The notes beneath the pieces were generated by a model. The model searched no databases. It was not told the origin of the DNA and saw nothing but the letters and a program-made list of their open reading frames with translations. Shown piece after piece: positions 55,652 through 64,000 of a stretch of DNA of 64,000 nt. The stretch comes from Rhizobiaceae bacterium MnEN-MB40S. Lineage in GTDB: Bacteria > Pseudomonadota > Alphaproteobacteria > Rhizobiales > Rhizobiaceae. Positions within the stretch are counted from its first letter, which is position 1; the number at the start of each line of letters is the position of its first letter. The stretch spans positions 186,001 through 250,000 of the forward strand of contig BRLC01000003.1 in assembly GCA_024343425.1 (NCBI GenBank), written 5' to 3'. Made by a program: the position numbers and the translations under genes.

Positions 55652-56751
55652 CAATGCGCGCCTTTCTTCATCAGCGTCCCGGCTATCCCCGCTGGAAAGA
55701 AATAGACCAGCAGAACGAACAATATACCGAGCCAGAGGAGCCAGCGGTCCGGCGCCAGAAGGTCCGGCAGCAACGGAATGCCGGCTGTCGCTTCCGAGGC
55801 GATTTCCATCAGGTCCTTGAGGTAATACTGCGCCAGACTCATCAACGTTGCGCCGATGATCGCCCCAAGCATCGTCCCCATGCCGCCGATCACGACCATC
55901 AGCAGAATGTCGATCATGATGGCGAAGGACAGCGAGGTGTCGGGGCCGGTGTATTTCAGCCAGACGGCCCGCATGACGCCGGCGCAGGTGGCGATCAGCG
56001 CCGCGATGCAGAAAATCGCCGTGCGGTAGAATACCACGCGGTAACCAAGCGCCTCGGCGCGCATCTCGTTCTCGCGAACAGCTTCCAACACCGTGCCGAG
56101 CGGCGAAGCGACAATGCGCATCATGACGAGATAGAGCAGCAGCGAACCGAAGAAGACGAAATAATAGAGCGCCATCTTGCCGTTGGCGCTGACGCCGAAG
56201 ATCTTCAGGACCTTGCCGTTCTCGTCGGTCAACAACTTGGTGGCGGGCGAGAACAGTTTCGGGATCTTGTAGATGATGCCGTCCTCGCCGCCGGTAAAGT
56301 CAGACAACTGACTGGCAAGCACCGCCATCACGGAGGCCGCCGCGAGCGTGACCATGGCGAAGAAGATGGCTTTGACGCGCAGAGAAAGCATGCCGACGAG
56401 GGCTGCGAGCAACAGCGATACGACAAGAGCTATGACGCTTCCGGTCAAAAGCGCCGTCCAGGTCGGCCCCATCAGCTTGAGAGCGATCGCCGCGCCATAG
56501 GCGCCGATGCCGAAAAACATCGTATGGGCAAAGGACACGATGCCGGTATAGCCGATCAGCAGGTCGTAGCTCGCCACCAGTACGATGAAAACACAGATGC
56601 GCGAGGCCACTTCCTGGCTTCTGACATCCGGAAACAGGAACGGGGCCAGGAAAAGGCAGACGCCGATCAGTCCAACGATGGCATAGACGATAAAGCGGCC
56701 TGTTCTGCCGATTGCCTGACGGCCGGTCGCAGCAAGTGTCGCGTCGGTCAT
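55651..56751 (-). CDS. livM: Branched-chain amino acid type ABC permease LivM
   Basis: A 366-residue permease of the LivM group with about nine helices. Its signature stretches are GYTGIVSFAHTMFFGIGAYG and VVIGGMGTMLGAIIGATLMS, and KYTGPDTSLSFAIMID. These systems import branched-chain amino acids, but also urea, amides and aromatic acids. The hydrolase gene is coupled downstream. Confidence 0.92.
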   Translation of the reverse strand: MTDATLAATGRQAIGRTGRFIVYAIVGLIGVCLFLAPFLFPDVRSQEVASRICVFIVLVASYDLLIGYTGIVSFAHTMFFGIGAYGAAIALKLMGPTWTALLTGSVIALVVSLLLAALVGMLSLRVKAIFFAMVTLAAASVMAVLASQLSDFTGGEDGIIYKIPKLFSPATKLLTDENGKVLKIFGVSANGKMALYYFVFFGSLLLYLVMMRIVASPLGTVLEAVRENEMRAEALGYRVVFYRTAIFCIAALIATCAGVMRAVWLKYTGPDTSLSFAIMIDILLMVVIGGMGTMLGAIIGATLMSLAQYYLKDLMEIASEATAGIPLLPDLLAPDRWLLWLGILFVLLVYFFPAGIAGTLMKKGAH

Positions 56752-56761
56752 ATCAGTCCCC

Positions 56762-57754
56762 TCATTGCACCGCCGGCCGCAGGCCGTAAGGCCGCCAAAG
56801 CAGGATCGCCATCATCAGCAGCATGTTCGAGGCAAGCGACATTTTGGGCGCGAGAAATGCGACGTAGTTGCCCATCAGCCCGACCATCAGGGCGCCGAGC
56901 AGCGAACCTTCTATAGAGCCGAGCCCGCCAATAATGATGACGATAAAGACGATGATCATCATCTCGGAGCCGATCGCCGGCGTGATGAGCGTCTGGTACC
57001 CCGCCCACATGGCGCCGCCGATGGCGGCTAGCGCCGAGCCCGCCATGAAGACGCCGATAAACAGCCGGTCGATGCGAAATCCCAATGCCTCGACCATCTC
57101 GCGATTCTCGACGCCGGCGCGCACAAGCAGGCCGATCCGGGTCCGGTTGAGCACGAAATACAGCGCCACATACGCGGCGAGCCCAAGCGCAAAGGCGAAG
57201 ATGCGGTAAGTCTCTATCGAAACGTCGCCGATGATCAGCGATCCGGCCAGGAAATGCGGCCGCGCAACGGAAATCGGCGAGCCGCCCCAGATGGTGAGAA
57301 TGATCTGTTCGGCCACGATCAGCGCGCCCATGGTGATCAGGATCTGGCGCAGGTGGTCGCGATAGACCGGCTTGATGATGACCTGTTCGAAGAACCAGCC
57401 CGCGAGCAGCCCGAAGAGCGCGGCGGCGATGATCGCCGCAAGCAGTGCGAGCACGTTCAGAAAGACGCTGTCGGCGGCGACCCAGGCGCCGAGCCCGGCA
57501 AGCACCGATGCGGCGACGAAGGCGCCGAAGGACACAAAGGCCGAATGACCGAAATTGAGGACATCCATAAGCCCGAAGACGAGGCTGAGACCCGAGGCCA
57601 TGAGAAAGATCATCATGCCCATGGCGAGACCAGCGACCGTCAGCGTGATCCAGGTCGACGGCGAACCGATCAGCACAAGCGCGATCACGGCGATCAGAAC
57701 GGGGAGCATATTGACCCCGCCGAACCTCTCGAATGTTGCTCCAAGGGATTTCAA
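56762..57754 (-). CDS. livH: Branched-chain amino acid type ABC permease LivH
   Basis: A 330-residue permease partner of LivM. It contains LNFGHSAFVSFGAFV and IIIGGLGSIEGSLLGALMVG, the LivH signatures, and RTRIGLLVRAGVENREMVEALG as the ATPase-contact region. It lies between livF and livM with short gaps. A longer N-terminus than E. coli LivH is typical of alphaproteobacterial copies. Confidence 0.92.
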   Translation of the reverse strand: MKSLGATFERFGGVNMLPVLIAVIALVLIGSPSTWITLTVAGLAMGMMIFLMASGLSLVFGLMDVLNFGHSAFVSFGAFVAASVLAGLGAWVAADSVFLNVLALLAAIIAAALFGLLAGWFFEQVIIKPVYRDHLRQILITMGALIVAEQIILTIWGGSPISVARPHFLAGSLIIGDVSIETYRIFAFALGLAAYVALYFVLNRTRIGLLVRAGVENREMVEALGFRIDRLFIGVFMAGSALAAIGGAMWAGYQTLITPAIGSEMMIIVFIVIIIGGLGSIEGSLLGALMVGLMGNYVAFLAPKMSLASNMLLMMAILLWRPYGLRPAVQ

Positions 57755-57763
57755 GACCGCCTC

Positions 57764-58486
57764 CTACTGATGCGCATCGAGCGACAGGCTCAGCAGACGC
57801 GTCTGCAGGTCCTGATCCTCGACCAGCGCCGCCATCGAGCCGGTGTGGACGATATGACCGTCATCGATAACGGCGACCGTCTGTCCCAGCGATTTGGCGA
57901 AAAGAAAATTCTGCTCGACCAGCAAGATGGTCGTTTCCTGCGCGACTTCCCGGAAAGCAGATATCATGTTGTGGATGATGGCCGGCGCCAGACCCTTGGT
58001 CGGCTCGTCGATCAGGATCAGGTCGCGTTTCTCGATAATTGCCCGCGCGATCGCCAGCATCTGCTTCTGACCACCAGAGAGCGACCAGGCCGATTTGGTC
58101 CAGAAGGTCTCCAGCGCCGGAAACAGCGTGTATATCCATTTCAGCCGCTCCGGGTCGAACTGGCCGTCGGTTGAGGCGAGCCGCATGTTTTCCTCGACAG
58201 TAAGACCGCCGAAGATACCCATGTTTTCCGGCACATAGGCAATGCCATGACGGGCGATGTCCGATGTGTGCAAACCGGTGATCGCCTTGCCTCGAAAGGT
58301 GATGGCGCCCTGGCGGGCCTGCCAAAGGCCCATGATCGTTCGCAGCGTCGTCGTCTTTCCCGCGCCGTTGCGGCCGAGCAGCACATGGACGCCGCCTTCC
58401 GGAATTTCCATCGAGACGCCATGGAGCACATGATATTGCGCGATGTCGGTATAGACGTCGTCAAGCTTGAGGATCGGCGCGCTCAT
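57764..58486 (-). CDS. livF: Branched-chain amino acid type ABC ATPase LivF
   Basis: A 240-residue ATPase. It has LLGRNGAGKTTTLRTIMGLW, LSGGQKQMLAIARAI and LILIDEPTKGLAPAI, which is the LivF pattern. It overlaps livG by 4 bases (ATGA) and precedes livH. Confidence 0.95.
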   Translation of the reverse strand: MSAPILKLDDVYTDIAQYHVLHGVSMEIPEGGVHVLLGRNGAGKTTTLRTIMGLWQARQGAITFRGKAITGLHTSDIARHGIAYVPENMGIFGGLTVEENMRLASTDGQFDPERLKWIYTLFPALETFWTKSAWSLSGGQKQMLAIARAIIEKRDLILIDEPTKGLAPAIIHNMISAFREVAQETTILLVEQNFLFAKSLGQTVAVIDDGHIVHTGSMAALVEDQDLQTRLLSLSLDAHQ

Positions 58487-59250
58487 GCCGCGTCCTCCGC
58501 CGGAATGCCGAGATAGATCTCGCGCACGATCGGCAGCGCGATCACCTCGTCGGGAAGGCCGTCAGCGACGAGCTCGCCATTGTGCAGCACGATGATGCGA
58601 TCGGCGAGCGAGCGCACCACGTCCATTTTGTGCTCGACCAGAAGAACAGTCTTCGACGTGTCCTTCTTGATCTCCTCGATCAATTCAAGAATCACCGGCG
58701 CCTCGTCCACTGACATGCCCGCCGTTGGTTCGTCGAACATGAAGACGTCGGGTTTCAGCGCCAGAAGAAGCGCAATTTCCAGCTTGCGCTGATCGCCATG
58801 CGGCAGAGCGGTGACCGGCAGATGCGCGACGCGATCGAGCCGGGTCGCCTCGAGATAGGCGTGGGCTTCGTCCCGCAATATCTTAAACGAGCGCGCCGTG
58901 CGAAAGATGACGGGTCCGAGACCGTGCTGGGCCTGGACCGCGAGACGGACATTCTCGAGCACGGAGAGCTGTGGAAACAGATTGGTGAGCTGGAAGGCGC
59001 GGCCGACGCCGGCTTTCGCGCGTGCGGACGGACTGAAGCCCGTAATCTCGGTTTCACCCTTGAAGATATGGCCCGAACTCGGCCAAAGCTGCCCGGAAAT
59101 GAGATTGAAATAGGTCGTCTTTCCAGCCCCGTTCGGGCCGACGATCACCGTCAGTTCGCCAGGGTGGAAGGACGCGCTGACAGCGTTGACGGCGGTATGG
59201 CCGCCAAATTGCCGGGTCAGCTTGTCGGTACGCAGTGATGCGGACGACAT
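58483..59250 (-). CDS. livG: Branched-chain amino acid type ABC ATPase LivG
   Basis: A 255-residue ATPase with VGPNGAGKTTYFNLISGQLW, LPHGDQRKLEIALLLALKPD (the LivG version of the signature) and FMFDEPTAGMSVDEAP. The C-terminal RIIVLHNGELVADGLPDEV is family-typical. It lies 107 bases after the binding-protein gene on the same strand. Confidence 0.95.
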   Translation of the reverse strand: MSSASLRTDKLTRQFGGHTAVNAVSASFHPGELTVIVGPNGAGKTTYFNLISGQLWPSSGHIFKGETEITGFSPSARAKAGVGRAFQLTNLFPQLSVLENVRLAVQAQHGLGPVIFRTARSFKILRDEAHAYLEATRLDRVAHLPVTALPHGDQRKLEIALLLALKPDVFMFDEPTAGMSVDEAPVILELIEEIKKDTSKTVLLVEHKMDVVRSLADRIIVLHNGELVADGLPDEVIALPIVREIYLGIPAEDAA

Positions 59251-59357
59251 GGGAGCGGTTTCTCTTTGTCTGCAGGATTGTTCGACGACAGTCCGCGGCC
59301 TCGGAAAAAGGCCCGTCGCACGACCGAAGCCGCAACGACGGGAGAGGCGCGAGACGT

Positions 59358-60563
59358 TTATTCCTGGTTATTGCGTCCGATCGGGATGTCCATTTCCTCG
59401 GGCTTGATTTCGCGCACAAGCTCGGGAATGGCCCATTCGACGTCGTCGTCCACCTTGATCTTGAAGTGGTACATGGACTGCAGGGCCTGATGGTCCTCGG
59501 GACGGAACATCATTTCACCCTTCGGCGTGTCCCACTTCATGCCTTCCATGGCGGCGATCAGGTTCTCGGTCGTCCAGTCGTCGGTGCTTTCGAGCGCCTT
59601 GGCGACCGCCAGAGCCGCAGCCATGCCGCCGGCCGTGAAGAAGTCCGGGGGCGAACCGAAGCGCTTTTCGTGCTCCTCGACCAGCCAGTCGTTGATCGGA
59701 TTGTTCGGGCTTTCATAGTAGTAGTAGACGGCGCCTTCCATGCCGGGCACGCGCTTGTAGGTCGGCAGCACAGGCAGAATATGTCCGCCGGTCGAAATCT
59801 CGATGCCGTAGCGCTCCGGCTCCATGGCCTTGATCTTGCCCATCGGATCGCCGCCGCCGGCGACGTAGATCAGGATGACCTTGCGGCCGTCCTTGTCCTT
59901 CAGCGCGTTGAACATGCGTTCCGCCGCAGCCGTGAAATCGGTGGTCTTCAGCGGCACGTATTCCTCGGTCACGACCGTGGCGCCCGAACCTTCCAGCGCC
60001 TTCTTGAACGCTTCAATGCCGTCCTTGCCGAAAGCATAGTCCTCGGCGAGCGTCGCGACAAAGAGGTTTTCATCCGGCTTCAGCGCGAGCGCCTGGGCCT
60101 GCATGTCCATCGACGAATTTCGAGACGTCTTGAAGACGTAACGGTTGGAATCGGGACCTGTCAGCGAGTCGGCCACGGCTGGCTCGACGATCAGGATACG
60201 CTCGTATTCCTCGGCGATCGGCAGCATGCCCTTGGTCACGCCAGATGAAGTGCCGCCAACGGCGATCAGCACGTCATCGTCGCCATAGGCTTCGGCCAGC
60301 ACAGCGCGTGCGACGTCAGGCTTGAACTGGGTGTCCTTCTCGATGATCTCGATGTCGTGACCCTTGATCTTCATGGTCCCGTCGGTCGCATATTCCAGAC
60401 CCATCTTGAAGCCGGTCTGGGCCTGCTTCGAAAAGGCCTCGAAGGTCGAGCCCGAAAGACCATGCACAAGGGCGATCTTGACCGGATCTTCCTGGGCGTG
60501 AACGGAAAGACCCGCCACGGCCATGGCGGACGCCATGGCGAGCGTCGATATCAGTTTCTTCAT
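59358..60563 (-). CDS. Liv-type ABC transporter substrate-binding protein
   Basis: A 401-residue periplasmic binding protein. The signal peptide ends around SVHAQEDP. The mature part has VKIALVHGLSGSTFEAFSKQ and the two-lobe Leu/Ile/Val-binding fold. Ligands of this broad family include branched-chain amino acids, amides, urea and aromatic acids; the pocket is not readable by eye. It is the first gene of a six-gene leftward operon ending with the hydrolase. GGAGGAG precedes the ATG at 60563. Confidence 0.93.
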   Translation of the reverse strand: MKKLISTLAMASAMAVAGLSVHAQEDPVKIALVHGLSGSTFEAFSKQAQTGFKMGLEYATDGTMKIKGHDIEIIEKDTQFKPDVARAVLAEAYGDDDVLIAVGGTSSGVTKGMLPIAEEYERILIVEPAVADSLTGPDSNRYVFKTSRNSSMDMQAQALALKPDENLFVATLAEDYAFGKDGIEAFKKALEGSGATVVTEEYVPLKTTDFTAAAERMFNALKDKDGRKVILIYVAGGGDPMGKIKAMEPERYGIEISTGGHILPVLPTYKRVPGMEGAVYYYYESPNNPINDWLVEEHEKRFGSPPDFFTAGGMAAALAVAKALESTDDWTTENLIAAMEGMKWDTPKGEMMFRPEDHQALQSMYHFKIKVDDDVEWAIPELVREIKPEEMDIPIGRNNQE

Positions 60564-60656
60564 ATTCTCCTCCAACTCCGCCTGCATACGGCAGGGGCAT
60601 TCCGGATAACGCATTGACCGAAAAGATTAAATTGAGGTCTCCTCCCGGCCGTCAAT

Positions 60657-60672
60657 GCGGGCATTATCCCGC
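60657..60672. promoter_or_regulatory. Inverted repeat GCGGG-N6-CCCGC between the Liv operon and the regulator
   Basis: Perfect 5-base arms in the 146-base divergent gap, 94 bases before the binding-protein ATG and 38 before the regulator ATG. It is a plausible operator shared by the two transcripts, but short. Confidence 0.3.
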
Positions 60673-60709
60673 GCTTGGAGCCATCGGGGCAAGATGGTAG
60701 AAATACGCT

Positions 60710-61279
60710 ATGGAGATGACGGACGCCTTTGATTACGAGATGCTGAGCACGGCCTTCGAGGAAGCGCCGGTCGGAATTGTCATGACCCGACACCGTGTCA
60801 TCCGCTACTACAACAAGGCTTTTGCGCACATGTTCGGCTACGAGGGCGACGAATTGCGCGACCAGTCGTTCGCCATTCTCTACCCCTCGCTCGATGAATT
60901 CGTGAAGATCGGCAATGTCGGCGTCCAGCCCCTGCGCGACACAGGTCGCTACAGCGATGAGCGGATCATGGCGCGCCGCGACGGCACGCTGTTCTGGTGC
61001 CGCGTGCGCGGCAATTCGCTGACGCGAAACGAGCCGCTGGCCCATGCCGTATGGAGCATGGCCGACCTTTCCCACGAACGGCCCGTCATCAAGATGACCA
61101 TGCGCGAAAGGCAGATCGTCATGCATCTGGGCGAGGGCCGCACCAGCAAGAATATTGCGCGCATTCTCGAGATTTCACCGCGGACGGTCGAAGCCTACCG
61201 CGCAAGACTTTTAAAGAAGTTCGATGTAAGCAACGTCGCCGAATTGCTGTCGCATGTCGGCGGCATGCCGGGAGCCTGA
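60710..61279 (+). CDS. PAS domain LuxR-family transcriptional regulator
   Basis: A 189-residue protein. A PAS sensor occupies about residues 10-125 (RVIRYYNKAFAHMFGYEGDEL and DERIMARRDGTLFWCRVRGN). A LuxR-type helix-turn-helix follows at about 128-185 (MTMRERQIVMHLGEGRTSKNI and SPRTVEAYRARLLKKFDVSN). It is a one-component regulator, probably sensing a small molecule or a redox change through PAS and controlling the divergent Liv operon; both are inferences. The cyclase gene follows 49 bases downstream. Confidence 0.9.
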   Translation: MEMTDAFDYEMLSTAFEEAPVGIVMTRHRVIRYYNKAFAHMFGYEGDELRDQSFAILYPSLDEFVKIGNVGVQPLRDTGRYSDERIMARRDGTLFWCRVRGNSLTRNEPLAHAVWSMADLSHERPVIKMTMRERQIVMHLGEGRTSKNIARILEISPRTVEAYRARLLKKFDVSNVAELLSHVGGMPGA

Positions 61280-61328
61280 CCCCCGCGGATCCCGGAGATC
61301 CGGCGGCCGATATTTGCAAGGGCGATCA

Positions 61329-62648
61329 ATGAACAGACGCGTTGTCCAGCTCGACGCCCTGATGGCGGAGGCCGAAAAGCAGGCCGAACACACAGTCGGC
61401 ATCGTCCGCATGGTGGTGTCGCTGGCCCTCGCCGTCGTCTTCGTTTTCGCCGTCATGACGGTGGCGCCGCGTGAAGAAACAGTGCTGGAGCGACAGCTCT
61501 TCACGGCTGCGGCCACCATGCTCGGCTATTTCCTGCTGGGCCTTGCTTCCGTCGTCATCGTCAGAACCGGACACTACCGGCCCTGGAGGGCCTGGGCCGC
61601 GGCTACCGGAGACGGCGTCTTTATCGTCGTCAGCGTCTGGCTCGGCCTGGTCAACACCGCTCTGCCCGCCAATTACATGCTGCTCATTCCCTCCATGTGG
61701 CTGGTGCCAGTGGCGATTTCATTCGGCGCGCTGCGTTTCAATCCGGCCCTTCAGGCCTATCTCATGGCGCTGCTTGTCGCTGGCTTCGTATTGATCGCCT
61801 TTGTCGATGTCTGGGACTACGAGCTCGCCGGACCGCCCCCGGAATCCGCCAACCTCTTTCTGGCGCTGCCGCCCAACGCCATGCGGCTTGCGATGGTGTG
61901 CCTTGCGGGCGTTGTTCTGGTGATCGCCGGCATACGGTCGCGCGCCCTGTTGGCGCGCGCCATCACCGAGACGTGGCGCGGCGCCAATCTGACGCGCTAT
62001 CTTCCAGGCGAAGTCGCGGACAGACTAGCGGAAACCGGTCTTGACGCCCTGCGGCGCGGCAAGCGGCAGGACGTTGCGATCCTGTTCACCGACATCAGGG
62101 GCTTCACCCCGCTTTCCGAGGCGATGACGCCGGAAGAGATCAGCGCGTTCCTGACGGAATTCAGGCATCGGGTCTCCGCCGCTGTCGCCGATTGCGGCGG
62201 CGTCATCGACAAGTTCATCGGCGACGCTGTTCTCGTTGTCTTCGGTATTCGCGACCCTTCCGACCGCGACGCGGCGGCGGCGATCCGGTGCGCCGACCTA
62301 CTTGTCAAAGAAATGGAAGAGTGGAGCGAGGAACGGGAACGGTCGGGCGATCCTGCTGTCAGGATCGGCGTCGGCCTCCATCGCGGCGAGGCGTTTCTCG
62401 GCGCGATCGGGGATGAAACACGGCTGGAATACACGGTGCTCGGCGATACGGTGAATGTCGCGGCGCGGCTGGAGGAACTTACCAAGGAGACGGAGTGGCC
62501 GATCCTTGCCTCGAAGCAGCTACTGGATCAGGCAGGCGTTGATCTCGCGGCATGGAACGCGATCGATACGACGTCCCTGCGCGGCAGACACGAACAGATC
62601 GAAATATTTGGCTCGAAGAACCTGGACACGACGCCACGCGCGTCATGA
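61329..62648 (+). CDS. Membrane class III adenylate/guanylate cyclase
   Basis: A 439-residue protein with six predicted helices in residues 22-205, then a class III cyclase domain (about 248-430). The metal aspartates are D255 in LFTDIRGFTPLSE and D299 in KFIGDAVLVVFG. LEYTVLGDTVNVAARLEEL contains the Asn and Arg of the catalytic end. Base specificity cannot be fixed from sequence. The six-helix N-terminus has no recognised sensor domain. It reads with the PAS-LuxR regulator. Confidence 0.9.
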   Translation: MNRRVVQLDALMAEAEKQAEHTVGIVRMVVSLALAVVFVFAVMTVAPREETVLERQLFTAAATMLGYFLLGLASVVIVRTGHYRPWRAWAAATGDGVFIVVSVWLGLVNTALPANYMLLIPSMWLVPVAISFGALRFNPALQAYLMALLVAGFVLIAFVDVWDYELAGPPPESANLFLALPPNAMRLAMVCLAGVVLVIAGIRSRALLARAITETWRGANLTRYLPGEVADRLAETGLDALRRGKRQDVAILFTDIRGFTPLSEAMTPEEISAFLTEFRHRVSAAVADCGGVIDKFIGDAVLVVFGIRDPSDRDAAAAIRCADLLVKEMEEWSEERERSGDPAVRIGVGLHRGEAFLGAIGDETRLEYTVLGDTVNVAARLEELTKETEWPILASKQLLDQAGVDLAAWNAIDTTSLRGRHEQIEIFGSKNLDTTPRAS

Positions 62649-62664
62649 CGGAACGAAAGACGCG

Positions 62665-64000
62665 CTACCGGACCTGCCGCAAGCGCGCAGTCTCGCCACC
62701 ATCGATTTCGCCAGGATCGCCGGAAATCGCCACACCGAAGAGGTCTCGGGCCTGGTCGCGCGTGTAGCGCTCCAGGAGAACGTCCTTCAGCACAGCCTCC
62801 GGCTCGCGCTCGAACGGATCGCCGTAACCGCCGCCGCCCGGTGTGCGCACCAGCACGTGGTCGCCCGCAGCCATGGCGATGTCCTGCTCCTTGGACAGAT
62901 GCGGCGGCGTGTGGGCGCGGCCGCTCTGCCAGACAGTGACCTCGTTGCGCGCGCCGTCAGCGCCGCCAAGCGCGCCTTGAGGACCGAAGCGGCCATGATC
63001 CATGACGAAACTGGCGCGGGCGTCGCCACGTCGGAGCTCCAGTTCGTATTCGAGACCGAATCCGCCGCGGTGCTTTCCGGCGCCGCCCGAACCTTCGCGC
63101 AGCGCGTAGCGGTGATAGAGGACCGGAAAGGCCTGCTCCATGATCTCGACAGGCGGCGCCTTGGAAATTCCGATGGTCGAGCAACCGTTGGCGAGGCCGT
63201 CATGGTCGGCGTTTCCGCCATAGCCGCCGCCTGAAAGCTGGTACATGACGAAGTCGCGATCGCGCTCCGGATCGTGTCCGCCAAGCGCGAAATTGCCGCT
63301 GGTGCCGGCCGGCGCCGCGGTGACGCGGTCGGGCAGGGCAGTCACGAGCGCCGCGAACACAGCTTCCGCGATGCGTTGCGAAACTTCCGCCGCACAGCCC
63401 GAAACCGGCCGCGGATAATGCGCGTCCAGGAACGTGCCTTCCGGCCGCCGGACCTTCAGCGGCTCGAAGGCGCCGGCGCTGATCGGCACCTCCGGAAAGA
63501 TATGGCGCATCGCCAGGTAGACGGAACTCAGCGTCGTCGCGAGCACCGAATTCATCGGCCCCATGCAGGGCGGACTGGACTTCGAAAAGTCGAAATCGAG
63601 TTCATCGCCGCTCTTTGTGATGGCGAGATTGATGGCGAGCGGCTCGTCCACCACGCCGTCGCTGTCGACCCAGGCGGTCGATTCATAGACGCCGTCGGGA
63701 ATCAGCGCGATACAGGCGCGCATCTGCGTGTTGGCGCGATGACGCAATTCGCCGATCGCTTCGCGCACCGTATTGTCGCCGTAACGGTCGAGCAACGCAT
63801 CCAGACGTTCCGCGCCCTTGGCGAGAGCCGCGGCCTGCGCCTTGACGTCGCCGATGCGCTGGTCGGCGACGCGGATGTTGGAACAGATGATAGCGTAGAT
63901 TTCCGGATCCATGCGGCCCTTTTTGAAGAGCTTGACCGGCGGCAGGCGCAGACCTTCCTGCTCGACCGCTGTCGCGGACGCGGAAAAGCCGCCCGGCACC
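62665..64000 (-). CDS. Hydantoinase B/oxoprolinase family protein (5' part beyond the window)
   Basis: The last 444 codons of a HyuB-type subunit; the start lies right of the window. Blocks include YAIICSNIRVADQRIGD near residue 35, SPPCMGPMNSVLATTLSSVY, PAGTSGNFALGG, and YALREGSGGAGKHRGGFGL near the end, with RTPGGGGYGDP. HyuB works with a HyuA ATP-dependent subunit in opening hydantoins, 5-oxoproline or similar cyclic amides. Its partner should lie just beyond the window. It converges on the cyclase gene, 16 bases away. Confidence 0.93.
   Translation of the reverse strand, partial: VPGGFSASATAVEQEGLRLPPVKLFKKGRMDPEIYAIICSNIRVADQRIGDVKAQAAALAKGAERLDALLDRYGDNTVREAIGELRHRANTQMRACIALIPDGVYESTAWVDSDGVVDEPLAINLAITKSGDELDFDFSKSSPPCMGPMNSVLATTLSSVYLAMRHIFPEVPISAGAFEPLKVRRPEGTFLDAHYPRPVSGCAAEVSQRIAEAVFAALVTALPDRVTAAPAGTSGNFALGGHDPERDRDFVMYQLSGGGYGGNADHDGLANGCSTIGISKAPPVEIMEQAFPVLYHRYALREGSGGAGKHRGGFGLEYELELRRGDARASFVMDHGRFGPQGALGGADGARNEVTVWQSGRAHTPPHLSKEQDIAMAAGDHVLVRTPGGGGYGDPFEREPEAVLKDVLLERYTRDQARDLFGVAISGDPGEIDGGETARLRQVR

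Noticed and set aside
1..64000. Mobile elements, CRISPR arrays, tRNA genes, prophage or an integrative island.
   Set aside because: I found no transposase or integrase motifs, no regularly spaced repeats and no tRNA-like cloverleaf; gene content and base use look uniform through the window.

Overview
The window looks like a chromosomal segment of an alphaproteobacterium, most likely of the order Hyphomicrobiales (Rhizobiales). This is inferred from high GC, the protein families themselves, a complete flp-cpaABCDEF-tadBC locus, tandem YejA proteins ahead of YejB/E/F, and a small SRP RNA beside dnaX. I cannot name a genus. I see no tRNA, rRNA, CRISPR, insertion sequence, phage or integrase, and coding density is high.

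Region by region. 1-13.3 kb is mostly housekeeping: the uppP tail, a MarC protein, malate synthase G, ybaB and dnaX, SRP RNA, a HIT protein, NudC, an outer-membrane barrel protein behind a Fur-like box, gshB, recR, pheA, kdsB and a membrane-anchored cytochrome c. 13.4-21.1 kb is a peptide ABC importer (two YejA-type binding proteins, YejB, YejE, YejF), followed by a GhrA-type 2-hydroxyacid dehydrogenase. 22.0-24.7 kb holds an M17 aminopeptidase, a MarR regulator and an NlpC/P60 peptidase. 25-37 kb is a tad pilus locus: tadD on one strand, flp pilin and cpaA-F/tadB/tadC on the other, and a divergent group with a stand-alone secretin N-domain protein and two TadE-like pseudopilins. 37.1-45.9 kb is a nucleoside uptake and salvage locus (deoB, upp, deoA, purine nucleoside phosphorylase, cdd, ABC ATPase and two permeases) without its lipoprotein receptor. 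46-47.9 kb has an iron alcohol dehydrogenase, a thioesterase and SlyX. 47.9-54.8 kb has a polyamine-type ABC importer whose genes are split around a divergent PLP decarboxylase, then a HisC-like aminotransferase. 54.8-64 kb has a Liv-type ABC importer with an alpha/beta hydrolase, a divergent PAS-LuxR regulator, a membrane class III cyclase, and a hydantoinase B subunit that runs off the end.

The genes form catabolic and uptake modules rather than one new machine. The best candidates for undescribed biology are: the split transporter with embedded decarboxylase and a possible 56-residue ORF (47.9-53.5 kb); the Liv/hydrolase/PAS-LuxR/cyclase/hydantoinase neighbourhood (54.8-64 kb); the barrel protein with four palindromes upstream, one a 15/19 match to the Fur box; and the regulatory layout of the tad locus (hairpins after the pilin, a TTAA-N7-TTAA CtrA-type site before cpaB). 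All functional assignments rest on motifs read by eye; no similarity search was run.
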